Origin: Bacteroidales bacterium
Lineage (GTDB): Bacteria > Bacteroidota > Bacteroidia > Bacteroidales > F082
Assembly: GCA_015488735.1 (NCBI GenBank)
Contig: WFNG01000261.1
Coordinates: 1-39,883 of the forward strand
Direction: 5' to 3'
DNA: 39,883 nt
Position numbers and translations under genes: made by a program. Under the pieces are notes generated by a model, which saw only the letters and a program-made list of their open reading frames with translations, was not told the origin of the DNA and did no database searches. This document shows, one piece after another, positions 33,816 to 39,883 of this stretch; position 1 is the stretch's first letter, and every line of letters starts with the position of its first letter.

Positions 33816-34817
33816 TTATTCACCAAGAGTTGCCACCATAATGGCTTTAATGGTGTGCAACCGGTTTTCGGCTTCATCAAAAACAACCGAATGTTCCGAT
33901 TCAAAAACTTCATCGGTAACTTCCATGGCTTCCAGTCCGTATTTTTCATAAATTTCTTTCCCGATGACCGTTTCCGTGTTATGAAAGGAAGGAAGGCAGT
34001 GCAGGAATTTTACTTTCGGGTTACCTGTTTTTTTAATCATGGTCATATTCACCTGATAGGGAAGTAATAATTTGATACGTTCTTCCCATACTTCATCCGG
34101 CTCGCCCATGGATACCCATACATCGGTATAAAGAAAGTCAACGCCTTTAACACCATCATCCAGATTTTCGGTAAGGGTAATGTTAGCTCCCGTTTCTTTG
34201 GCAATGTTGCGACAGGTTTCTACCAGTTTTTCTTCAGGCCAGTAGGCTTTGGGGGCTACGGCACGGAAGTCCATGCCCATCATGGCAGCACCGACCATCA
34301 GCGAATTGCCCATGTTGTTGCGGGCATCACCACAGTAAGCAAATGCTACTTTGTGAAGGGGTTTGTCCACGTGCTCCATCATGGTGAGGAAATCGGCCAT
34401 AACCTGTGTGGGGTGAAATTCGGTGGTCAGGCCGTTCCAAACCGGAACGTTGGCATATTTTCCCAACTCTTCCACAATTTCCTGGCCAAATCCCCGGTAT
34501 TCTATACCATCATACATACGTCCCAGTACACGGGCAGTATCTTTCATGGTTTCTTTTTTGCCCATTTGCGAACCAGTGGGGCCAAGGTACGTAATGTGTG
34601 CGCCCTGGTCGTAAGCCGCTGTTTGAAAAGCACACCGGGTACGGGTAGAAGCTTTTTCAAAAATCAAAGCAATATTTTTTCCTTTGAGCTTTTGTTGTTC
34701 GGTACCGGCATACTTTGCCTTTTTCAGGTCGGCAGCCAGGTCCAGCATAAATTTCATCTCTTTGGGAGAAAAATCCAGCAACTTTAAAAAGTTCCGGTTT
34801 TTAATGTTAAACGCCAT
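33816..34817 (-). CDS. argF: Ornithine carbamoyltransferase
   Basis: 333 residues from the ATG at 34817; forms citrulline from ornithine and carbamoyl phosphate in arginine synthesis (or the reverse in catabolism). The carbamoyl-phosphate site STRTR is at 57-61, [15 protein letters not shown] is present, and the ornithine-binding loop HCLPSFH carries C274. These match full ornithine, not acetylornithine, transcarbamylases. An in-frame upstream extension of 27 residues (to 34898) crosses the promoter box, so the inner ATG is chosen. No other arg or arc genes flank it, so anabolic versus catabolic use cannot be settled. Confidence 0.94.
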   Translation of the reverse strand: MAFNIKNRNFLKLLDFSPKEMKFMLDLAADLKKAKYAGTEQQKLKGKNIALIFEKASTRTRCAFQTAAYDQGAHITYLGPTGSQMGKKETMKDTARVLGRMYDGIEYRGFGQEIVEELGKYANVPVWNGLTTEFHPTQVMADFLTMMEHVDKPLHKVAFAYCGDARNNMGNSLMVGAAMMGMDFRAVAPKAYWPEEKLVETCRNIAKETGANITLTENLDDGVKGVDFLYTDVWVSMGEPDEVWEERIKLLLPYQVNMTMIKKTGNPKVKFLHCLPSFHNTETVIGKEIYEKYGLEAMEVTDEVFESEHSVVFDEAENRLHTIKAIMVATLGE

Positions 34818-34871
34818 AATATTTTGTTTTAAAGTGTTTTGTAAAATCATTACCGGCTCAGAAAGCCACCA

Positions 34872-34899
34872 CAAAAATACGGAAAAATTAGCGGCCAAA
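34872..34899 (-). promoter_or_regulatory. Probable argF promoter (TTTG - 16 nt - TATTTTTG)
   Basis: On the minus strand an exact -7 box TATTTTTG (34872-34879) lies 54 nt before the ATG. A TTTG (34896-34899) sits upstream, but with a shorter spacer than usual. Confidence 0.45.
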
Positions 34900-34936
34900 G
34901 GAAAATGGCCTGGCTAACTTTATGTGCTGACAGGAA

Positions 34937-34982
34937 GACTTGGATTTTTTTTATACATTGTTTAGACTTGGTTTTTTTTTAT
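34937..34982 (+). repeat. Two 18-bp direct repeats upstream of the TonB_C gene
   Basis: GACTTGG followed by a T-rich tract and AT occurs at 34937-34954 and 34965-34982, 28 nt apart, with one mismatch. They overlap the promoter at 34957-34987. They could be regulator sites or a recent local duplication. Confidence 0.4.
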
Positions 34983-34987
34983 TTTTG
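34957..34987 (+). promoter_or_regulatory. Bacteroidota promoter (ATTG - 19 nt - TATTTTTG) of the TonB_C gene
   Basis: An exact -7 box TATTTTTG (34980-34987), with ATTG (34957-34960) 19 nt upstream. It ends 34 nt before the ATG at 35022. Confidence 0.55.
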
Positions 34988-35021
34988 ACAAAGATTTTTT
35001 AAACTGAAATATTTTGTTTCG

Positions 35022-36197
35022 ATGAAGAAATTTATCTTTCTCTTTTTTTGTGTGCCAATGCTCTTTGGAGGAGTTTCTGCACAAAACCGGCCCACGGCTA
35101 ACACTAAGATTTATTATAACTTTGATAAAAAGCCCTCTTTTCCGGGAGGAAATCAGGCCCGGCTTACTTTTTTTGCCCGGCATATCCGTTATCCTCAGGA
35201 TGCTTTGAATAATAACATTTCAGGAAAAGTTTATGCCAGTTTTATTGTAGAGCCCGATAGTTCGATAACGCACATAAAGATTTTAAAAAGCCTGGGATAT
35301 GGTTGTGATGCAGAACTAAAAAGGCTTATTTTGCTGATGCCTAAATGGAATCCCGGCATTGTGGGAGGGAAGCCGGTAAGGTCATACGTTACACAGGTAG
35401 TGTCTTTTCAAATGAAAAACCCTTCAACTCAGAAGGGAAAAATTTACACGAAGGTTGACAGCCTTCCGGTATTAGCGGTGGGCAAAGCGGGTATTGAACA
35501 TTTTCTTATCAGCCACCTTTGGTATCCCAAGCGAACCGTAAAACGTCAGGTAACTGACACGGTGTTTGTAAGCTTTGTGGTGGAGCCTGACAGTAGTATT
35601 AAGCAACTGGAATTGATTCCGCCAAAAGCTAAAAAAAATGCTTACGATTATGAGGCTTTAAGGGTTGTTTCATTGTTGCCGGTGTTACGTCCTGCCATGT
35701 TGCATGGAAAACCTGTTCCGGTAAAATTATATGTTCCGGTTGTCTTTGATCATAAAAATGTGGACATGAAAGGCGGCCATTATAAAACAGAGGAATATAA
35801 TTTTATGGAATACAAGTATTTTGTCCCCAAAGGTCATTTACCTGTATTTTATGTTCCCGGAAAAGACATCACCGGACGGATTTATACTTATGAAACATTG
35901 GATAAGAAGCCACAGTTTCCAGGAGGCTTATCAGAGTTAATGCGTTATCTCATGGAGCATATAAAATATCCTGCAGCAGCCAGGGACAAAGGTTGTTCCG
36001 GTACAGTGGTTCTCCATTTTGTGGTGGAAGCGGATGGATCTATCTCAAATGTTAAAGTGTTAATGGGGGTTTGTCCCTCATTGAATACTGAGGCTGTAAA
36101 AGTTGTTTCCGGTATGCCCAAATGGATTCCCGGACGCTTAAAAGGGAAACCTGTCAGGGTATTGTTTAATCTTCCGGTAAGATTTAGCATGAGATAG
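35022..36197 (+). CDS. Periplasmic protein with three TonB C-terminal domain repeats
   Basis: 391 residues. An N-terminal signal peptide (about 1-20, MKKFIFLFFCVPMLFGGVSA) is followed by three tandem TonB_C-like units at about 34-131, 145-242 and 293-388. Each shows the same plan: KKPxFPGG (divergent in unit 2), IxYPxxA, a central VxxxFVVEPDSSI strand, and a final GKPVxxxxxxPVxF strand. Normal TonB has one such domain, an N-terminal membrane anchor and a Pro-rich spacer; this protein has neither anchor nor spacer, so it is probably not an energy-transducing TonB. It may instead bind envelope proteins. Regulation: own promoter with direct repeats upstream. A weak stem (AAACAGG/CCTGTTT, 36228-36250) lies just after the stop. 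Confidence 0.85.
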   Translation: MKKFIFLFFCVPMLFGGVSAQNRPTANTKIYYNFDKKPSFPGGNQARLTFFARHIRYPQDALNNNISGKVYASFIVEPDSSITHIKILKSLGYGCDAELKRLILLMPKWNPGIVGGKPVRSYVTQVVSFQMKNPSTQKGKIYTKVDSLPVLAVGKAGIEHFLISHLWYPKRTVKRQVTDTVFVSFVVEPDSSIKQLELIPPKAKKNAYDYEALRVVSLLPVLRPAMLHGKPVPVKLYVPVVFDHKNVDMKGGHYKTEEYNFMEYKYFVPKGHLPVFYVPGKDITGRIYTYETLDKKPQFPGGLSELMRYLMEHIKYPAAARDKGCSGTVVLHFVVEADGSISNVKVLMGVCPSLNTEAVKVVSGMPKWIPGRLKGKPVRVLFNLPVRFSMR

Positions 36198-36225
36198 CCT
36201 TTTTATCCCTGGCTTTTCTATTGTC

Positions 36226-37365
36226 TCAAACAGGTACTTTTTGCCTGTTTTGCATCGACTGTAAACTGTTTTTAAAGATATCATGGAGCCGGTTTCCTTC
36301 AAATTCAGCCTGCAGTGATTGAAAAACCTCTTTTACGGATTGTATTTTGGTTGCTTTAAAAGCATTGCTTCCGGCAAAAACAAACCCGTTTTTTAATTTT
36401 CCTTTGGCCGCGTTGATGAGTGCCAGCGAAATGCAGTAAGGCGCCTTTTTATAATCACAGGTTTTCAGGCATTGCCACGGGCAGCTGACAGGATGTTTTT
36501 TCCCGGAAGAAACATCTTTTAAAAACTGGTTGTTGATTGCCCTTCCCGGTAAGCCGACAGGACTGTCAATCAGGACAATATCCTCCGGTTTGCTGTTGAC
36601 GTAAGCCTCTTTGAATTCGCGGGAAGCATCACATTCATAAGTGGGTACTAACCGGGTAGCGATCTGTACGCCTTGTGCCCCCAGCTTCATTATCCTGAAA
36701 ATATCAGCGCCGGAATATATTCCTCCGGCTGCAATGACAGGGATATTTCTTCCGAATTTTTCTTCAAAAGGTTTTAAGGCTTCAATGACAGCAGGAATAG
36801 TGGTTTCCAGTGAATAAACCTGGTTTTCAATTTGTGTTTTTTTATATCCCAGATGTCCGCCGGCTTTGGGGCCTTCCACCACCACCGCATCGGGGATTAC
36901 ATTATAATGACTTTCCCAGTACCTGAAAATTAATCCCGCAGCTTTGGCGGAAGAAACTATGGGCAAAAACTTGGTTTTGTTCTTTTCTCTTTTGTCTTTA
37001 ATAAGAATATCCGGCATGCGCAGAGGAAGCCCGGCACCTGAAATAATTAAATCGGCTTTTTCTTCCACGGCAACTTTCATGTGGTCCTCATAATCGGTAA
37101 GGGCCACCATAATGTTCACCCCGATAATTCCTTTTGTTTTTTCCCTGGCTTTCCGTATTTCGTTGCGCAGGGCAAGTTTGTTGGCACTTCTGAAATCTTT
37201 GGCAAAATCGGGAATCAGCATACCTATTGCGGCAGATGAGATTATTCCTATTCCTCCTTCGTTGGCTACAGCCGAAGCCAGTCCTGATAATGAAATAGCG
37301 ACGCCCATTCCCCCTTGTATGATGGGAAGTCTTGCTTCAAGGTCACCTATTTTTAATGAATTCAT
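36226..37365 (-). CDS. Nitronate monooxygenase/FabK-like flavin oxidoreductase with four-Cys motif
   Basis: 379 residues from the ATG at 37365. TIM-barrel FMN enzyme of the 2-nitropropane dioxygenase family: IIQGGMGVAISLSGLASAVANEGGIGIISS at the N-terminus, KAGGHLG (phosphate/substrate loop) and PVIAAGGIYSG, then GAQGVQIATRLVPTYEC. Near the C-terminus lies C295-x3-C299-x3-C303-x7-C311 (CPWQCLKTCDYKKAPYC), which is not in the classic fungal or Pseudomonas enzymes and could hold metal or an Fe-S cluster. The substrate is unknown; trans-enoyl reductase (FabK-like) activity is an alternative. An in-frame extension to 37416 overlaps the promoter boxes and is not preferred. Confidence 0.87.
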   Translation of the reverse strand: MNSLKIGDLEARLPIIQGGMGVAISLSGLASAVANEGGIGIISSAAIGMLIPDFAKDFRSANKLALRNEIRKAREKTKGIIGVNIMVALTDYEDHMKVAVEEKADLIISGAGLPLRMPDILIKDKREKNKTKFLPIVSSAKAAGLIFRYWESHYNVIPDAVVVEGPKAGGHLGYKKTQIENQVYSLETTIPAVIEALKPFEEKFGRNIPVIAAGGIYSGADIFRIMKLGAQGVQIATRLVPTYECDASREFKEAYVNSKPEDIVLIDSPVGLPGRAINNQFLKDVSSGKKHPVSCPWQCLKTCDYKKAPYCISLALINAAKGKLKNGFVFAGSNAFKATKIQSVKEVFQSLQAEFEGNRLHDIFKNSLQSMQNRQKVPV

Positions 37366-37389
37366 AAAATAAATATTTTTGTTCTCCGG

Positions 37390-37421
37390 CAAATTTAAAG
37401 ACATAAATGCTGGCAAATTTA
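37390..37421 (-). promoter_or_regulatory. Two -7 promoter boxes (TAAATTTG) upstream of the flavin oxidoreductase gene
   Basis: On the minus strand exact TAAATTTG boxes occur at 37390-37397 and 37414-37421, 24 nt apart. The nearer lies 24 nt before the ATG. The tandem repeats at 37426-37507 start just upstream of the distal box. Confidence 0.5.
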
Positions 37422-37425
37422 TTTT

Positions 37426-37507
37426 AGGGATTGGGCAAAACAGAATAGGGACAAACGGGCAGTTTAGGGACGAACGGACAAAATACAGGGACGAAACGAC
37501 AAGGCCT
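37426..37507. repeat. Four imperfect ~20-bp tandem repeats, candidate LytTR operator
   Basis: Units begin AGGGAT or AGGGAC at 37426, 37447, 37466 and 37487 (spacings 21, 19 and 21 nt). The best unit reads AGGGACGAACGGACAAAA. They lie just upstream of the flavin oxidoreductase promoter boxes and downstream of the LytTR regulator gene. Spacing of about two helical turns fits side-by-side binding by a LytTR-type protein, which recognises tandem direct repeats; this link is inference. Confidence 0.5.
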
Positions 37508-37530
37508 TTTAGGAGAAAAGGGAAAAAGGA

Positions 37531-38385
37531 TCACGATTTGTAGAATAATTCTTTAAATGCAGGGATATATTTTCGGGAAACAGACACCTTGTGCTGATCT
37601 TCGCCAACATAAAGTACGTATCCCTGAGAGTTCCCCTCCAAGTGTCTTATTTGATGGATGTTGACCAAAAAAGCACGATGACATTTGAAAATATACGGGT
37701 AAATGCTGCTGGCTTCTTCTGCGCACTTCAATGTACATCTCACCATTTGAGAGTGGATTCCTTTTCTGTCCTGCCAGAAAACTTCGATATAATTATTGGC
37801 AGAACGGATATATAAAAGTTCATCTGCTTCCACGGATAAATCATCTTTATCATAATCTGACCGAAGATGAATTATCTTTGGCAAAGGATTGGCTTTTTCA
37901 TTTAAATGCCGGTTCAGCTCCAGAGCAGATTGTAAATGAAGCCTTAACAAACGGTTCCTGTTATATGGAATCAGGATGCTAACCGGGATGGCACTCAAAA
38001 TCAGCACTTTTACTAAAATATAAAAACTAAAGCTAAAATGTCCGATAATTTTGAAATAGATAAAATATCCGGTGGCAATGGTGAAAATAATCCAGATATT
38101 CCATAAAATTTCTTTCAGGACAGTCCATTTTCTAAACAAATGCATGTTGGACAGAAACGCCGGTATCAACAACAGATTAATACTTAATCCAAGAAATATA
38201 ACCACAATAAGCCCGCCAATCAGGAAAAACTTTTCCTGTGAATCGAGCATATTTATGTCGAATGGCCGGAAAATAAAAAAGAGGACAAACAGAATCAGGC
38301 TAATCGCAAAAATTATCCGGGTATTCTGTTTAAAATCATCGTTAAATGGATAAGACTCTTTTAATATTTCAGACCATTTTGCCAT
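37531..38385 (-). CDS. Membrane-bound LytTR-family transcription regulator
   Basis: 284 residues. Four predicted membrane helices lie in the first half (about 24-41, 54-76, 90-111, 117-141), then a linker and a C-terminal LytTR DNA-binding domain (about 180-280). The domain has the family landmarks LLYIRSANNYIEVFW, FKCHRAFLVNIHQIRHLEG and VSVSRKYIPAFKELF. There is no receiver or kinase domain, so it is a one-component membrane regulator that probably senses a membrane or envelope signal. It ends 24 nt before the last tandem repeat and about 166 nt before the flavin oxidoreductase start codon. Autoregulation or control of that gene is plausible but not shown. Confidence 0.9.
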   Translation of the reverse strand: MAKWSEILKESYPFNDDFKQNTRIIFAISLILFVLFFIFRPFDINMLDSQEKFFLIGGLIVVIFLGLSINLLLIPAFLSNMHLFRKWTVLKEILWNIWIIFTIATGYFIYFKIIGHFSFSFYILVKVLILSAIPVSILIPYNRNRLLRLHLQSALELNRHLNEKANPLPKIIHLRSDYDKDDLSVEADELLYIRSANNYIEVFWQDRKGIHSQMVRCTLKCAEEASSIYPYIFKCHRAFLVNIHQIRHLEGNSQGYVLYVGEDQHKVSVSRKYIPAFKELFYKS

Positions 38386-38414
38386 AATTTCTCAATTTCG
38401 TATTGAAAGCAAAC

Positions 38415-38422
38415 CAAAGGTA
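38415..38422 (-). promoter_or_regulatory. Bacteroidota -7 promoter box (TACCTTTG) of the LytTR gene
   Basis: Exact TAnnTTTG on the minus strand, 30 nt before the ATG. The same octamer is used on the other side of this divergent gap. Confidence 0.5.
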
Positions 38423-38587
38423 TAATTTTTTAACCCGGATTTTTAGATTAAAATATGTGTTTCCTGTTCCGGTGACAAAATTACAACATTAAAGTCCACA
38501 ATGTATGTACCTGATGACAGGGCGGATTATTTTTCCTGCAGGATGAAAACCTTTTCTCAGCTTACCAGAGATTTCTTAGGAATATTA

Positions 38588-38595
38588 TACCTTTG
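38588..38595 (+). promoter_or_regulatory. Bacteroidota -7 promoter box (TACCTTTG) of the acid phosphatase gene
   Basis: Exact TAnnTTTG, 44 nt before the ATG at 38640; no clear -33 box. Confidence 0.5.
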
Positions 38596-38639
38596 CCTGT
38601 GTTTTGAAATTGAAAAATAATCTTCAAATTTTTTAAAAT

Positions 38640-39437
38640 ATGAAAATAAAAAGCTTTATTCTGGTAATCCTTTCCGTGGCGCTTTTCTCATGTACCAATG
38701 TTGAACAAAAAAAACCGGTCTATAAACCAGCAGATAATGCTTTGGTTATGGCTACATTGTACAATTATTATGCTGCCGAATATCAGGCATTGTGTTATCA
38801 GGCATACAATGTTGCCAAAGAGCGTGTAACACAAATCAGAAAAGAATTTCCCAAAAAGAAAAATATGGCTGTTGTGGTAGACATTGACGAAACTGTTCTG
38901 AATAACAGTCCTTACCAGGCACTCACCATAGAAAAAGACAGTCATTTCCCCAAATGCTGGGATGCATGGTGCCAACAGGCAGCTGCCAAACCTGTTCCCG
39001 GTGCTGTTTCTTTTTTGAAATATGCTGATTCACTGGGGTTCCAGGTTTTTTATGTTACCAACCGCAGCGTGAAACTGAAAGCTGCTACCATGAAAAACCT
39101 TCGTAAATTTGGCTTTCCGCAAGTTGACAATGCACACATGTATTTAAAAACTACTACCGGAAACAAAGAACCACGCAGGCAAGCTATCTCTAAAAAATAC
39201 GATATTGTATTACTTGCCGGTGACAACCTGGGCGATTTGTACGAAGCTACCGGAAAATATCCCCAACGCAACCAAAAAGTAAAAGCTTTGCGGAATGATT
39301 TTGGTGTAAAATATATTGTATTACCTAATCCCATGTATGGAACATGGCCTGCCGGATTGGGACTTTACCACAAAGACGCTCCCGTAGATTCGTTGTTGAA
39401 AGTTATGACAAAAAGTTTCGGCAAAGCCTGCCGGTAA
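38640..39437 (+). CDS. Lipoprotein e(P4)-family acid phosphatase / 5'-nucleotidase
   Basis: 265 residues. A signal peptide ends in the lipobox LFSC with C18, so it is lipid-anchored, facing the periplasm or surface. HAD-superfamily class C (DDDD) motifs: VVDIDETVLNN with D81 and D83, VFYVTNRS (motif II), and GDNLGDLY (motif IV acidic pair). These are the hallmarks of e(P4), which dephosphorylates nucleotides such as NMN in NAD scavenging in Haemophilus; here the substrate is inferred. The preserved aromatic-rich N-terminal segment (LYNYYAAEYQALCYQAY) is also typical. It diverges from the LytTR gene by 254 nt; structured repeats follow it. Confidence 0.92.
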   Translation: MKIKSFILVILSVALFSCTNVEQKKPVYKPADNALVMATLYNYYAAEYQALCYQAYNVAKERVTQIRKEFPKKKNMAVVVDIDETVLNNSPYQALTIEKDSHFPKCWDAWCQQAAAKPVPGAVSFLKYADSLGFQVFYVTNRSVKLKAATMKNLRKFGFPQVDNAHMYLKTTTGNKEPRRQAISKKYDIVLLAGDNLGDLYEATGKYPQRNQKVKALRNDFGVKYIVLPNPMYGTWPAGLGLYHKDAPVDSLLKVMTKSFGKACR

Positions 39438-39493
39438 GTTTGTATTGCTATTGACTAACCACTAAGGAATACCAGAGATATTCACCAAGGTTT

Positions 39494-39573
39494 CACCAAG
39501 GTTTTTTTGCCAACGAATTACACGAATTGCACGAATTTTTGTTTTTGTCCCGCCTGCGGCCCGGCAAAAATCC
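39494..39573 (+). repeat. Structured intergenic repeat, copy A
   Basis: CACCAAGG, a T run, then CCAACGAATTACACGAATT and an extra GCACGAATT, followed by a hairpin with outer arms TTTTTG/CAAAAA and core GCC-TGC-GGC. An extra CACCAAGG stands just before it (39483-39490). Copy B is at 39753-39822. Confidence 0.6.
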
Positions 39574-39585
39574 TTTACTCACGCT

Positions 39586-39627
39586 CATTCGGGTTCCTGT
39601 CTGCCTTTGGCTGATGCAACCCGAATG
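39586..39627. repeat. 10-bp inverted repeat
   Basis: CATTCGGGTT (39586-39595) and AACCCGAATG (39618-39627) are exact inverted copies with a 22-nt loop. Further outer pairing of TTTA with TAAA is possible across a bulge. Confidence 0.55.
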
Positions 39628-39669
39628 TAAAAGGCCCGGGATTTCCAATCCGGTTTTTTAGTCGTTTAG

Positions 39670-39718
39670 CCCTGAGGCAATGAACGCAGGCCTTTGTGGG
39701 CAGCCATTGCCGTGAGGG
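39670..39718. repeat. Interrupted long hairpin
   Basis: GGCAATG (39676-39682) pairs with CATTGCC (39705-39711); an outer CCCT (39670-39673) pairs with AGGG (39715-39718) across a small internal loop. Confidence 0.5.
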
Positions 39719-39752
39719 TCTGCATAATTGGAAACGGAAAACCACCAAATCC

Positions 39753-39822
39753 CACCAAGGTTTTTTCCCCAACGAATTACACGAATTTTTGTTTTCCCCA
39801 GCCTGCGGCTGGGCAAAAACCC
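39753..39822 (+). repeat. Structured intergenic repeat, copy B
   Basis: Same order as copy A: CACCAAGG, T run, CCAACGAATTACACGAATT, then a hairpin whose core CCCAGCC-TGC-GGCTGGG (39797-39813) is perfectly paired, flanked by TTTT and AAAA arms. It lacks the extra GCACGAATT. Confidence 0.6.
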
Positions 39823-39883
39823 ATTTTCAGCCTTCTTTTCTCCGGTGTGTTCCCATAGTTTTTCTTTTTGCCGGAGGCGAAAA

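Larger units (their letters stand above)
39438..39883. other. Non-coding right edge made of structured repeats
   Basis: No credible gene. The region holds two related repeat copies (39494-39573 and 39753-39822), two further long hairpins (39586-39627; 39670-39718) and a small hairpin at 39865-39883. The only sizeable ORF (minus strand, 39575-39772, 65 codons) runs through these palindromes and lacks recognisable protein features, so it is not called. Confidence 0.6.

Noticed and set aside
39575-39772. 65-codon minus-strand ORF at the right edge
   Set aside because: It runs through two long inverted repeats, shows no recognisable domain and is rich in Arg/Pro; it looks like a by-product of the structured repeats.
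39483-39822. CRISPR-like repeats
   Set aside because: Only two copies of unequal length, internal hairpins, no regular spacers and no cas genes.

Overview
The window looks like chromosomal DNA of a Bacteroidota (Bacteroidales-type) bacterium. Almost every gene start that follows a gap is preceded by the Bacteroidota -7 promoter box TAnnTTTG, once with a clean TTTG box 20 nt upstream. Shine-Dalgarno sequences are mostly weak. The gene set (ileS - DksA/TraR-like gene - lspA, atpDC and atpBEFHAG blocks, AtpC made of the beta-sandwich only, a TonB_C-repeat protein, a membrane-LytTR regulator) fits that phylum. A flavin reductase-rubredoxin fusion suggests an anaerobe or microaerophile. I cannot place it below phylum/class level from sequence alone.

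Layout. 344-1066 (-): flavin reductase-rubredoxin fusion. 1238-5793 (+): ileS, a TraR/DksA-like gene and lspA, then atpD-atpC (5919-7681) from its own promoter. 7798-21090: a mostly minus-strand block devoted largely to ion transport: a P3A-type H+-ATPase with an unknown 158-residue partner, a TrkH/KtrB + RCK potassium system, and an SLC12-like cation-chloride/amino acid transporter. It also holds a RetSat/CrtI-like FAD oxidoreductase, a transglutaminase-like protein, enolase and two lipoproteins. 21317-26402 (+): atpB-E-F-H-A-G, the rest of the F-type ATP synthase. 26607-33721 (+): a very large alpha-2-macroglobulin-like protein and a membrane-anchored coiled-coil protein. 33816-39437: ornithine carbamoyltransferase (-), a three-repeat TonB_C protein (+), a nitronate monooxygenase-like flavoprotein (-), a membrane LytTR regulator (-) and a lipoprotein acid phosphatase (+). 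39438-39883: structured non-coding repeats.

How it fits together. The two ATP synthase blocks together supply all eight F1Fo subunits but are separated by about 13.6 kb. The intervening block includes another proton pump and K+/Cl- transporters, so much of the window concerns membrane energetics and ion balance. The most interesting points are: the swapped GXHH signature in IleRS; the split atp cluster; the strong hairpin between atpE and atpF; the loss of the thioester motif in the macroglobulin; four ~20-bp tandem repeats next to a LytTR regulator gene; a four-Cys motif in the flavin oxidoreductase; and paired structured repeats at the right edge. I saw no tRNA, rRNA, CRISPR array, insertion sequence or prophage gene.
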